Counted from the stretch's first letter, positions 6,752 to 14,040 are shown. The stretch: 15,983 bases of DNA from UBA1359 sp035411265 (GCA_035411265.1 DAONSQ010000009.1:1-15983), one strand, 5' to 3'. A program made the numbers and translations. Notes: generated by a model from the letters alone, not told the origin.

Positions 6752-8053
6752 TTAGCTATCAAGCCAAGCCCCATCTTGTCGAACCAGCCATTCACCGGCT
6801 CGATTTTGATCATTAAGCAAAACTTTTGTTATCTTTTCAATCCGCATACCCTGTGAACCCTTAAGCAAAACTGTTGCTGCTACCGGAACAATAGTTTCAA
6901 CCTCTTTTGCCGCTTCTAGTGAATTATCAAACAAGCTTATCTCGCCTTTCCAACCTTGAGCCTGGGCTTCCTTCCCGATCAATCTAGCCAATGGCCCCAC
7001 TAAAATTAGTTGGCCGATTGGCAATTTAGCAATGACTTGGCCAAGACAACGATGTTCAGCTGGGCTTTCACTTCCCAACTCCAACATATCGCCCAAAATA
7101 GCCACTCTTTGCTTTTTATTTTCGACTGGTAAACGGCCTAAAATATTTAAAGCCGCCATAACTGAAGTTGGCGAAGCATTGTAAGTATCATCTAAAATAA
7201 TTCTCCCCTGACTACCCGGTAAAGCATTAAGACGGCCTTTAGGCGGACGAAAACCTCGCAAAGCCTCAGCAACATCTAAAAGGCTCAAACCATATTTAAG
7301 TCCGATCGCTGCCGCTGCCAAAGCTGAATAAACTGCTGCCTCACTAATAACTGCCGGCATTGCTACTGGCACGATTGAACCTTGATAATTCAATTTAAAA
7401 ATCAAACCCGGCAAACTATCGGGTGACAGTTTGCTAACCTGCTCATAATTAAAGCTCAAATCACTTGCTCGGACTTCAGCCTTGGAGTCAAAACCATAAC
7501 TTACAATACTAGCCTTGCTATTAGCAGCCATAGCCGCCACTCTTTTATCATCAATGTTTAAGACAGCAAAACCATCAGCTGGCAAATAAGCAACTAACTT
7601 TCCCTTTTCGGTAGCAATCGCCTCTGGAGTGCCAAAAAATTCCAAATGAGCTTGGCCAATCGTTGTCACTATACCACTCGTCGGTCCAACCACTGACAAT
7701 AAATAATCTATATCACCAGGATGATCAACACCCATTTCTAAAACTAAAAATTCCGGATAATCATTTTGGCGTGATAATATCAACTGGTAGCTTTTAATAA
7801 ATATTTTCAACCAGCCAACCAAAGACTTGCCAGCCGATTCCAAACCTAAAATAGTCAAAGGCAAACCGATTTCATTATTATAATTCTTAATGTTACCCCG
7901 AACTCGATATTTTGCTGACAATACTTTTATCGTCGCCTCCTTGGCTGTTGTCTTGCCAACACTGCCGGTAATACCGATAATTTGTGGTCGATATTTATTA
8001 ATAACTTGGCGAGCAAGATTTTTTAAGATTTTTTGTAAAATTTTTCTAAGCAT
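6752..8053 (-). CDS. murF: UDP-MurNAc-tripeptide--D-Ala-D-Ala ligase (MurF), lacking the usual N-terminal domain
   Basis: Adds D-Ala-D-Ala to the UDP-MurNAc peptide, using ATP, to complete the cytoplasmic peptidoglycan precursor. The Mur ligase core is clear: P-loop GITGSVGKTT (27-36), NYNNEIGLPLT (58-67), LEMGVDHPGDI (105-115), GQAHLEFFGT (133-142), ILDDTYNASPTSV (286-298) and KGSQGMRIEKI (398-408). In well-studied MurF enzymes the P-loop comes about 100 residues in, after the domain that binds the UDP-MurNAc substrate. Here it starts at residue 27 after a basic, amphipathic helix, so that domain is absent. I believe this form recurs in CPR. One nucleotide separates the ATG from the ftsI stop (TAGTATG), so the two are probably translationally coupled. 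The family is certain; the exact substrate is inferred from family and context. Stop is TAA. Confidence 0.92.
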   Translation of the reverse strand: MLRKILQKILKNLARQVINKYRPQIIGITGSVGKTTAKEATIKVLSAKYRVRGNIKNYNNEIGLPLTILGLESAGKSLVGWLKIFIKSYQLILSRQNDYPEFLVLEMGVDHPGDIDYLLSVVGPTSGIVTTIGQAHLEFFGTPEAIATEKGKLVAYLPADGFAVLNIDDKRVAAMAANSKASIVSYGFDSKAEVRASDLSFNYEQVSKLSPDSLPGLIFKLNYQGSIVPVAMPAVISEAAVYSALAAAAIGLKYGLSLLDVAEALRGFRPPKGRLNALPGSQGRIILDDTYNASPTSVMAALNILGRLPVENKKQRVAILGDMLELGSESPAEHRCLGQVIAKLPIGQLILVGPLARLIGKEAQAQGWKGEISLFDNSLEAAKEVETIVPVAATVLLKGSQGMRIEKITKVLLNDQNRAGEWLVRQDGAWLDS

Positions 8054-8054
8054 A

Positions 8055-10277
8055 CTATTTTTCCTTAGCTGGCCGCTCTGCTGGCACTTGTTTATATTTT
8101 AAGATAAAATCAGCAATCTCACCAAATAACGGCGCTGCTGAGCTTTCCGCCCAAACAACTCCCCGCGGATGATCAATACGCACCACCATTGCAAAAACCG
8201 GATTTTCAACTGGTGCATAACCGGCAAAAGAACCGATATTAACACCACTGATATACCCCCTACCATCCTGGCGTGGCACTTGAGCAGTACCGGTTTTACC
8301 CGCTACATAATACCCATCTACCCCCGCCTTTTTGCCATGACCGTCCTCAACTACATTAACCAACATACCCCCAACCGTACGCGCTGATTCAGGACTGACC
8401 ACCTGGCGGACAAATTGCGGTTCAGTAGTTACTCTAGTACCGTTTTCATTAACTATTTCCTTGACTAGATAAGGTTTCATCAATTTACCTTCATTAGCTA
8501 AAGCGCCAAAAGCCATGGCCATTTGTAAAGTAGTCACATTAACACCCTGGCCGAAAGAGGCAGTGGCCATATTGATATCTTGACCGAATTTACGATACAT
8601 ATTAACTAAACTGCCTTCTGATTCAAAATCTAATTCAATTCCTGTTGTCTGGCCAAAACCAAATTTTTTAACACTATCACGAAAAGCATCATACCCAACT
8701 CGCTTTAAGACAAACACCATACCGGTATTTAAAGAGTCTTGCAAAACTTTAACCATATTAGCAACACCTCGACCCTTAAAATCAGAATTATTGATAGTAT
8801 TATGACCAATCTTAACCGAACCAGTATCATTATAAGTTGTTCCTGGCGTTACTTTACCTTGGTCAATACCGATAGCCATGGTAATCGCCTTAAAAATCGA
8901 ACCGGGCTCATAGGCTTCAAAAGTTGGCTGATTGTTAAACTGTTTTAAATCCTTAACTTTCTGATAATTATTAGGGTCAAAATCAGGCGCTGAACACATT
9001 GCCATAATAGAACCAGTTTTTGGCTCAATAATAATAACGCTGCCCGAATCAGCTTGGTGCTTATCAATTGCAGCTAAAAGACGACTACAGGCAAAATTTT
9101 GGATAGAACGATCAATGGTTAAAATTAAATCCGAGCCATTGGTTTGTTGATCATAAGAACGACCCTGTAAGATAGCCGCCTGGTTAGCGCTGCGTTCACC
9201 TTTAGCTGAACCGGCCCTACCCATTAAAACATCATCAAAGGTTCCCTCTAGGCCGTATTTGCCCTTACCAACCAAATCATCATCATTTTCTAAAGAAACA
9301 AAGCCTAAAATATTAGCACCAATATTTTTTTCTGGATAATAGCGATACAATCGACCCTCTTGGCCCAAACCATTAATCTTGATAACTGTTAGTTTCTTGC
9401 TATCACCTGGCTGCCAAACAATCTTCTCTCCTTCAACTCTAAGGTCATCCAGTCTTACCAAACCATCACCCCAAGCCTTAGTTAAGATCTTGTGATATAT
9501 TTTTAAAATATTATCCGCCTCAATCTTTTTGCCAACCACCTCATAAGGATCATTACCTTTATTTAAAATTTTTAAATAGTCGGCAATTTTCTTTTCCGAC
9601 TGTTCTTTAATGGCCGCTTCGCGACGAGCCCGAGACATTTCTAAATAAAAAGGATCTTTAAGCAAGGCCTCATGCTTAGCAATCACCTCTTTTTTAGCCG
9701 CATCGACTTCGTCGGTGCTAGAAACAGTCGGTACTAATTTCAATTGATCATCTAATTGTCTTTTTAACTGATCTTGTTCGGTTTTATCAATTATCGCCAT
9801 AATTTCTGGCTGATCAAAGGTTTCAAACAGAATTTCCGCTATAAATTGCGGCTCAATAATAATCGGCGAAGGCCTCACTCCATCCTTTAATTTCTTTTTA
9901 GCTTGATCATCTCTTAATTTATTAAGACTATCAATTTGTAAATCGCGCGGCACAACGTACAAAGTAAAAAAGCGACGATTAGTCGCGACTGGATATAAAT
10001 TATTGCCATTGCCAGCTGAAGCTAACCCATTCTGAACAAAAATCTGACCACGATTTGGTGCTAATTGAACATTGAATTCATGTTGATTGCGAGCTTTTTC
10101 AGCATAATATTCATGACGGATTAGTTGCAACCAAAAAAGCCTGGCAATTATTGCCAAGCCAACAAAAGCAAAAATTATAAGCAAAATATTTAAATTGGCA
10201 TTGATCGACCTGGAGCTAGGCTTTAAAGCTGCGCCTGACCGGTCACGCCGAGCGATGAACTTGCTTGACCGGGACAT
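8055..10277 (-). CDS. ftsI: Class B penicillin-binding protein, septal transpeptidase FtsI (PBP3-like)
   Basis: Cross-links septal peptidoglycan outside the membrane. A basic N-terminal tail (1-28) is followed by one membrane helix (about 29-52) and RLFWLQLIRHEYY, typical of class B enzymes. The pedestal domain begins near NRGQIF (75-80). The transpeptidase domain has all three motifs: SIFK (460-463, Ser460 nucleophile), SLN (515-517) and KTG (661-663). At 740 residues it is longer than most FtsI (about 550-650). The extra length lies mainly in about 110-290, a charged, partly coiled-coil insertion. It is placed directly after the ftsL-like gene (3-nt gap) and before murF (1-nt gap), the classic dcw order, which favours FtsI over the elongation enzyme PBP2. 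Stop is TAG. Confidence 0.94.
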   Translation of the reverse strand: MSRSSKFIARRDRSGAALKPSSRSINANLNILLIIFAFVGLAIIARLFWLQLIRHEYYAEKARNQHEFNVQLAPNRGQIFVQNGLASAGNGNNLYPVATNRRFFTLYVVPRDLQIDSLNKLRDDQAKKKLKDGVRPSPIIIEPQFIAEILFETFDQPEIMAIIDKTEQDQLKRQLDDQLKLVPTVSSTDEVDAAKKEVIAKHEALLKDPFYLEMSRARREAAIKEQSEKKIADYLKILNKGNDPYEVVGKKIEADNILKIYHKILTKAWGDGLVRLDDLRVEGEKIVWQPGDSKKLTVIKINGLGQEGRLYRYYPEKNIGANILGFVSLENDDDLVGKGKYGLEGTFDDVLMGRAGSAKGERSANQAAILQGRSYDQQTNGSDLILTIDRSIQNFACSRLLAAIDKHQADSGSVIIIEPKTGSIMAMCSAPDFDPNNYQKVKDLKQFNNQPTFEAYEPGSIFKAITMAIGIDQGKVTPGTTYNDTGSVKIGHNTINNSDFKGRGVANMVKVLQDSLNTGMVFVLKRVGYDAFRDSVKKFGFGQTTGIELDFESEGSLVNMYRKFGQDINMATASFGQGVNVTTLQMAMAFGALANEGKLMKPYLVKEIVNENGTRVTTEPQFVRQVVSPESARTVGGMLVNVVEDGHGKKAGVDGYYVAGKTGTAQVPRQDGRGYISGVNIGSFAGYAPVENPVFAMVVRIDHPRGVVWAESSAAPLFGEIADFILKYKQVPAERPAKEK

Positions 10278-10280
10278 AAA

Positions 10281-10631
10281 TTATTTTTTAGCTAGAACCT
10301 CATTATCAGTAACCGCGTAAGATAAGCGATCAACTGACACCATACCAAGGTTTCTGACTTTGCTTTGCAAATGTTCATAAGAACTATAAAGAGTTACCTG
10401 ATTTTGTAAATCAGCCTGTTTTTGACGTAAACTAGCTAATTCACTTTTTTGATCTTTGAGTAAAAATGATTGGGCCGCCAAACTATTAGCCGCAATCAAA
10501 TATCCTAAAGCTCCCAAACATAGAGTTGACCAAAGACAACGATTGAAACGGCGCCAAGTCCATTTTTGACCAGTTGGGGTCTTGGTTTTTTGGCAATTAG
10601 TAGAAGTTAATTCTTGAGCGCTAACAGTCAT
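10281..10631 (-). CDS. ftsL: FtsL-like septum protein
   Basis: 116 residues with a basic cytoplasmic tail (1-30), one membrane helix (about 31-54) and a periplasmic or external coiled coil (about 56-98; KDQKSELASLRQKQADLQNQ). The end is short and non-helical. This is the FtsL/DivIC architecture. These proteins bind the FtsW-FtsI synthase and help activate it. FtsL proteins diverge too far for a confident sequence match, so the call rests on topology, size and place between rsmH and ftsI. The ATG at 10631 follows the rsmH stop by 21 nt, without a clear Shine-Dalgarno sequence. A divisome DivIC homologue is the main alternative. Stop is TAA. Confidence 0.8.
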   Translation of the reverse strand: MTVSAQELTSTNCQKTKTPTGQKWTWRRFNRCLWSTLCLGALGYLIAANSLAAQSFLLKDQKSELASLRQKQADLQNQVTLYSSYEHLQSKVRNLGMVSVDRLSYAVTDNEVLAKK

Positions 10632-10652
10632 AGCTTTAGGGGGTGGAAACTA

Positions 10653-11600
10653 TTAATTAATTTTACTAGCAGCCCTTAATTTGGCGCTGCGAGAACGCGG
10701 ATTAGCCGCAATCTCTTCTTCACTAGCCGTCACTGGATGACGGTAAATTATTTTTAACTGTGCTTGATGGCCGCATTGGCAGATTGGAAATTCCGGTGGA
10801 CATAAGCAATCTTTACTTTCCCTAAGGAAAAATTGCTTAACTAACCGATCTTCCAAGCTATGAAAGCTAACTGCAGCAATACGGCCTTCTGGGCACAACA
10901 AGCTTAGGGATTGATTTAAAATGGCTTTCAGATTATCTAGCTCACCGTTAGTGGCAATACGCAGGGCCTGAAATAATTTAGATGCCGGGTGCTGTCTAGA
11001 TCTAGCTAAATATTTAGCTGGCAGAGTTGCTTTGACAATCTCCACTAATTCCTGGCTACTAGTTATTGGTTGACGACTGCGCTGACGAACAATAGCTTTA
11101 GCAATTGGCCTAAACCATGGTTCTTCACCATAATCCTTAATAATCCGAGCCAAATCGCTTTCTGTCCAATGGTTGACGATTTCCATGGTTGAAGTAGGAC
11201 TGTTGGGTCCAAAAGCCATATCCAATGGCCCGGCTTGATTAAAAGAAAAACCTCTTTCTTCATCAACAATTTGAGCTGATGATAAGCCTAAATCCATGAC
11301 GATACCGTCAAATTGTCCGCTTATTTGATTATCCATCAAAGCCTCGGACAGATTAGCGAAATTATCGTTAATCAAAAGAACATTTTTCAACCCTTCACGG
11401 GCTAAGGTTTCCTGAGCGGCTGAAATGGCCATCGGGTCTAAATCAAAGCTAACCACGAGACCATCATCACCAACCGCCTTGGCCAAAGCCGTCGTATAGC
11501 CGGCTCCACCCAAGGTGGCATCAATGAAACGCTGTCCTTTTTTTGGTTGTAAAACTGCTAAAACCTCATCTAGTAAAACTGGTTGATGCTGATAATCCAT
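10653..11600 (-). CDS. rsmH: 16S rRNA (cytosine-1402-N4)-methyltransferase RsmH
   Basis: Methylates N4 of C1402 in the 16S rRNA decoding centre using S-adenosylmethionine. The 315 residues are standard. QPVLLDEVL (6-14) opens the protein as in the family. The SAM pocket is formed by FIDATLGGAGYT (25-36), FDLDP (52-56) and MDLGLSSAQ (102-110). RGFSFNQAGPLDM (116-128) and AVSFHSLEDRLVKQFF (243-258) are family signatures. A CxC-x6-CxC cluster (C265, C267, C274, C276) could bind a metal and is common in relatives. The gene starts 3 nt after the mraZ stop and belongs to the same operon. Stop is TAA. Confidence 0.97.
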   Translation of the reverse strand: MDYQHQPVLLDEVLAVLQPKKGQRFIDATLGGAGYTTALAKAVGDDGLVVSFDLDPMAISAAQETLAREGLKNVLLINDNFANLSEALMDNQISGQFDGIVMDLGLSSAQIVDEERGFSFNQAGPLDMAFGPNSPTSTMEIVNHWTESDLARIIKDYGEEPWFRPIAKAIVRQRSRQPITSSQELVEIVKATLPAKYLARSRQHPASKLFQALRIATNGELDNLKAILNQSLSLLCPEGRIAAVSFHSLEDRLVKQFFLRESKDCLCPPEFPICQCGHQAQLKIIYRHPVTASEEEIAANPRSRSAKLRAASKIN

Positions 11601-11603
11601 ACC

Positions 11604-12035
11604 CTACTGTAAATCTTCTAATGATTCAGCAATTGAGCTACTCGCTTGATCATTGGCGGTCCGGTAAGCTTCCCAGCGGTTTTTGTCCCAAATTTCCAAG
11701 CGATCGAAGAGACCGGCAATTACTGTTTGCTTGCGCAAGCCAGCAAATTGGCGCAAATAATCAGGCAGCACGACCCGACCCTGCGCATCACACTCCACTT
11801 CGCTAGCACCAGACAACATAAAACGAGCAAAAGCCCGCTGGTTAGCCTTGTTAAATGACAATTGGCTCAATTTGCTAGAAACTAATTCCTCCCAAGCTTT
11901 TTTGCTATACAAAAACAGACAGTTGTCTAAACCTTTGGTTACAACTGCCCCTTTCTTTAATTCGGCGCGAAATTTGGCGGGAATAGCTACCCTGCCTTTG
12001 TCGTCTAGATTGTGTTGGAATTCGCCGATAAACAT
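11604..12035 (-). CDS. mraZ: Transcriptional regulator MraZ
   Basis: DNA-binding regulator that represses its own dcw operon in the bacteria studied. The 143-residue form begins MFIGEFQHNLDDKGR, the standard MraZ start, and contains two swapped-hairpin AbrB-like repeats, each with a D-x-KGR or D-x-QGR turn (DDKGRVAIP and DAQGRVVLP). I chose the ATG at 12035. The frame stays open upstream to a GTG at 12083, but the extra 16 residues are encoded by the operator repeats, and that start would leave a leader of only about 11 nt. Neither start has a clear Shine-Dalgarno sequence. It is the first gene of the dcw operon, with promoter and operator directly upstream. Stop is TAG. Confidence 0.95.
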   Translation of the reverse strand: MFIGEFQHNLDDKGRVAIPAKFRAELKKGAVVTKGLDNCLFLYSKKAWEELVSSKLSQLSFNKANQRAFARFMLSGASEVECDAQGRVVLPDYLRQFAGLRKQTVIAGLFDRLEIWDKNRWEAYRTANDQASSSIAESLEDLQ

Positions 12036-12069
12036 TGTTTGGGAGTTAAATTTGACTACCAGTGGTTCA

Positions 12070-12097
12070 CCACTTTTCACCACTTTTCACCACATTT
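12070..12097 (-). promoter_or_regulatory. MraZ-box operator: three tandem repeats at 10-bp period
   Basis: On the minus strand the boxes read AAAGTGG (12070-12076), AAAGTGG (12080-12086) and AAATGTGG (12090-12097), with TGA spacers. The two exact units form a direct decamer repeat. MraZ is known to bind tandem repeats one helical turn apart: TGGG-type in E. coli and AAAGTG-type in mollicutes. The array starts 4 nt past the -10 and covers the expected start site, a good position for repression. Confidence 0.8.
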
Positions 12098-12100
12098 GGA

Positions 12101-12129
12101 ATTATAGGCCTTTTCTTAAATGTCGTCAA
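12101..12129 (-). promoter_or_regulatory. Promoter of the mraZ-led dcw operon
   Basis: On the minus strand TTGACG (12124-12129), exactly 17 nt, and TATAAT (12101-12106). This is 11 of 12 matches to the sigma-70 consensus and the strongest promoter in the window. Initiation near 12094 gives a leader of about 60 nt to the ATG at 12035. Confidence 0.8.
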
Positions 12130-12164
12130 GAGTTTTTATTATCTTAAAAAATAACTAATTTTAG

Positions 12165-12206
12165 CCATAAAAAAACAATTAAAAAACACCTCGCTTTTGA
12201 GATGTT
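12165..12206 (-). terminator. Rho-independent terminator after tsaB
   Basis: On the minus strand AACATCTC (12199-12206) pairs with GAGGTGTT (12185-12192) around a 6-nt loop, with one G-U pair. It is followed by a T-rich run of about 20 nt (TTTTAATTGTTTTTTT). It lies 44 nt past the tsaB stop and isolates it from the mraZ promoter. Confidence 0.8.
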
Positions 12207-12250
12207 AAAATTGGCTGTCCAAATTTTGTATTCAGGTAAATCAAGTCGCT

Positions 12251-12637
12251 TTAAACCGTGTTTTTATCCTTTTTAAGCGTAATGCTTGGCTCGCTAGTAT
12301 AATGCGGTTCCACTAGATCATATTCTGCACCAATTAAGGCTTGGCCATTATCCGATACCACTCTAACACCCAAACCATAAGCTAAAGCATTGGCGGTTAC
12401 CACACCAATCCTAAGGGAAGTAAAACTGCCGCCAGTATTAACCACTTCAATTTGAGAAATCTCTGTTAGCCCAATCTTATTTCTAGCCAGTAAATCAATG
12501 ATGCTAGCCAGCAGCTGCTCAGCTTGGTTGCGGCTGCCTTCAGCAAAAACTTCAGCCACCACCTGTTCAGCTTGCTTGATGGCCGCATAAGACCCTGGAC
12601 GGGTAACGGTATCGATAAATAATTGATATTGTCTCAT
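12251..12637 (-). CDS. tsaB: Short TsaB (YeaZ)-like protein for tRNA t6A synthesis
   Basis: TsaB is the non-catalytic ASKHA-fold partner that supports TsaD in making threonylcarbamoyl-adenosine at position 37 of ANN-decoding tRNAs. The N-terminal half is clear: LFIDTVTRPGS (6-16) and the signature NTGGSFTSLRIGVVTANALA (67-86), matching GPGSFTGLRIG. The protein is only 128 residues against about 220-230. The end, EPHYTSEPSIT (110-120), resembles the closing P-x-Y...P motif of full-length TsaB, so the missing part looks internal rather than a cut-off tail. I see no frameshift or leftover coding sequence downstream. I recall similar short forms in CPR. No Shine-Dalgarno sequence is seen. A TACAAT lies 6 nt before the ATG, so the mRNA could be leaderless. 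Stop is TAA. Confidence 0.85.
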   Translation of the reverse strand: MRQYQLFIDTVTRPGSYAAIKQAEQVVAEVFAEGSRNQAEQLLASIIDLLARNKIGLTEISQIEVVNTGGSFTSLRIGVVTANALAYGLGVRVVSDNGQALIGAEYDLVEPHYTSEPSITLKKDKNTV

Positions 12638-12661
12638 GGGTTAATTGTAATCAATCGCTCT

Positions 12662-12730
12662 AAAAAAAGAAAGACCCGCAAGTCTGTCAGATAAAAGCGT
12701 TAGGCTTTTTCTAACAAGACTTGTGGGTCT
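12662..12730 (-). terminator. Long terminator after the PKD protein gene
   Basis: On the minus strand AGACCCACAAGTCT (12717-12730) pairs with AGACTTGCGGGTCT (12672-12685): 14 bp with one G-T mismatch. The 31-nt loop holds a second hairpin, GTTAG (12711-12715) with CTAAC (12699-12703). TTCTTTTTTT follows (12662-12671). It starts 5 nt past the stop codon. The two-tier stem is larger than the other terminators here. Confidence 0.85.
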
Positions 12731-12735
12731 AAAAG

Positions 12736-13932
12736 TTATTCTAACTGATGGCCGCTAGTTAATTTATTCCAGCGACTATCTGATCGATAACGATTCAGAT
12801 CAAGTGGCATTACTTCCAGCCACTGATCATTATCAAAATGTTCTGAAGCTGTTAAATCGGCCAGAACATTATCTTGATGACCGAACCGAATCTTTACTGG
12901 GGAGAGTTGCATTATGGCTTTTGATAATATCACCTCTCCCCAACCAGTAAAAACATTGGACACCGGTAAATTTTGATGAGTGACACCACCAATGGCATCT
13001 TTAAACTCCACGAATGAAGTTCCATCAAAATTAGGGATAGTACTCAAATTAAAAAAGAATCTAATACTATCCGCTCCGACAGAAAACCGGAAAATGGCAG
13101 GATTGGTGTCTCCCAAAAATCCCGGTAAACTGGTGGTTGCACCAATTTGCAACAATTGTCCATCCCTTAGGGAAAAACGCAGATTGCCACCATCACCAGG
13201 AATTGGCACATAATATTGAGATGACTGAATGTTCGCCCAATTCCATGATGGGCTAGGATTATTAAAGATGAAGTTTCCTCCATAATTAATAAACAAATCC
13301 GCTTGATTGTAGCAAGTAACCACTACAACCAACTTACCGTTTTGAACTTGATTAACTAACTGAACCCAATTATAAGTTGTATTATTAATTGGGTTAGTGA
13401 TAATAATACCACCTGTTCCGGTAATAAAAGGATTGGCTCCTGAACCAGAACTATAAGCTGACTGGGATAAACCTAAACGATAGGTCCACATCCCATTACT
13501 TTCATGGTTAGCAGAGATTAAAGTCAAAATCTCTCCAGCTGGTGGCTGGGTTGCAACATAGGCGGTTAGAGTTTTAGTGATTGGGAGGGTAACCGACCCA
13601 TCACTCAAAATTATCCTAACGGAAACTAAATAGTTTCCAGCCCCAGTAAAACGATGTTCCACCTGGTTAATGCCAGTGCTTAAAGAGTCTCCATCACCAA
13701 AATTCCAGCGGTAGGCTGTTGGTACAGTTCCACCAGGGACATTGACATAAAAACTACAAAAAACACCAACCTGGACCGAGTCAACATCTCGACCAAATTG
13801 CTTACAAACAATCACACCATCTTCTGATGTATTGTCCACTACTGTAGGTAGGCTGCTCTGGCAGCCGGTTGTGATAAAAACGACGAGTACGGCCACAACA
13901 AGGCCAATGAGTAACATGGTACTCTTTTTCAT
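12736..13932 (-). CDS. PKD-domain lipoprotein-like surface protein
   Basis: 398 residues. Basic start, hydrophobic helix 7-20, then ITTGC with Cys24 as a possible lipidation site. The -3 residue is Thr rather than the usual Leu, so the lipobox is imperfect and a plain membrane anchor is possible. Residues about 45-125 form a PKD domain (YRWNFGDGDS at 75-83, HRFTGAGNYLVSVRI at 93-107). Residues 135-398 are beta-rich, with many Asn, Ser and Gly, and I do not recognise them. PKD domains are common in extracellular binding proteins. It is the only gene here with a strong Shine-Dalgarno sequence (GGGAGG, 5 nt before the ATG). It has its own leader hairpin and a long terminator, so it looks like a separately expressed unit. 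Function unknown. Stop is TAA. Confidence 0.85.
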   Translation of the reverse strand: MKKSTMLLIGLVVAVLVVFITTGCQSSLPTVVDNTSEDGVIVCKQFGRDVDSVQVGVFCSFYVNVPGGTVPTAYRWNFGDGDSLSTGINQVEHRFTGAGNYLVSVRIILSDGSVTLPITKTLTAYVATQPPAGEILTLISANHESNGMWTYRLGLSQSAYSSGSGANPFITGTGGIIITNPINNTTYNWVQLVNQVQNGKLVVVVTCYNQADLFINYGGNFIFNNPSPSWNWANIQSSQYYVPIPGDGGNLRFSLRDGQLLQIGATTSLPGFLGDTNPAIFRFSVGADSIRFFFNLSTIPNFDGTSFVEFKDAIGGVTHQNLPVSNVFTGWGEVILSKAIMQLSPVKIRFGHQDNVLADLTASEHFDNDQWLEVMPLDLNRYRSDSRWNKLTSGHQLE

Positions 13933-13937
13933 TTTTT

Positions 13938-13971
13938 CCTCCCTTGCCCCGTGGGGCTTTTTATTATTTTA
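13938..13971 (-). promoter_or_regulatory. Leader of the PKD gene: -10 element, GC hairpin and strong ribosome binding site
   Basis: On the minus strand TAAAAT (13966-13971, possible -10) leads into AAAAA, then GCCCC-AC-GGGGC (13946-13957), then AAGGGAGG with core GGGAGG at 13938-13943. The tight GC stem sits 2 nt upstream of the ribosome binding site. No -35 is visible. The hairpin would stand at the 5' end of the mRNA and may stabilise it. Confidence 0.5.
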
Positions 13972-13997
13972 TTGTTAAAGATCACTGGACTTGCCAG

Positions 13998-14028
13998 TTA
14001 AGGAATGATTAATTTAATCAACCCTTAA
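13998..14028. repeat. Imperfect inverted repeat between the glycosyltransferase and PKD genes
   Basis: TTAAGGAATGATTA (13998-14011) and TAATCAACCCTTAA (14015-14028) are complementary except at two adjacent positions. The centre, TGATTAAATTAATCA, is a palindrome with 7-bp arms. It starts 13 nt past the glycosyltransferase stop, but no U-run follows, so it is a transcript-end hairpin or an operator rather than a clear terminator. Confidence 0.5.
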
Positions 14029-14040
14029 CCAGCCTCAAAC

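Noticed and set aside
11063..11269. Second minus-strand frame inside rsmH
   Set aside because: It overlaps conserved RsmH sequence in another frame and has no family features.
12036..12083. A 16-residue N-terminal extension of MraZ from an in-frame GTG at 12083
   Set aside because: The extension begins within the MraZ-box repeats and would leave a leader of about 11 nt. The family start MFxGE is at 12035.
12061..12097. Short tandem repeats that might suggest a CRISPR or satellite array
   Set aside because: Only two exact decamers and one variant, with no spacers of CRISPR size. They are explained by the MraZ operator.
11543..12147. Several open frames on the plus strand opposite rsmH and mraZ
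   Set aside because: They overlap each other and well-identified genes, lack recognisable motifs, and have no promoter or ribosome binding site. They are antisense shadows.
12207..12250. A frameshift that could explain the short TsaB
   Set aside because: The 44 nt after the stop lead straight into a terminator, with no room for the missing half. The closing motif is already in frame.
13946..13970. GCCCC-GT-GGGGC followed by TTTTTATTATTTT on the plus strand, resembling a rho-independent terminator
   Set aside because: No plus-strand gene lies upstream. The structure is better read as the minus-strand leader of the PKD gene. The T-run is the A-run and -10 region of that leader.
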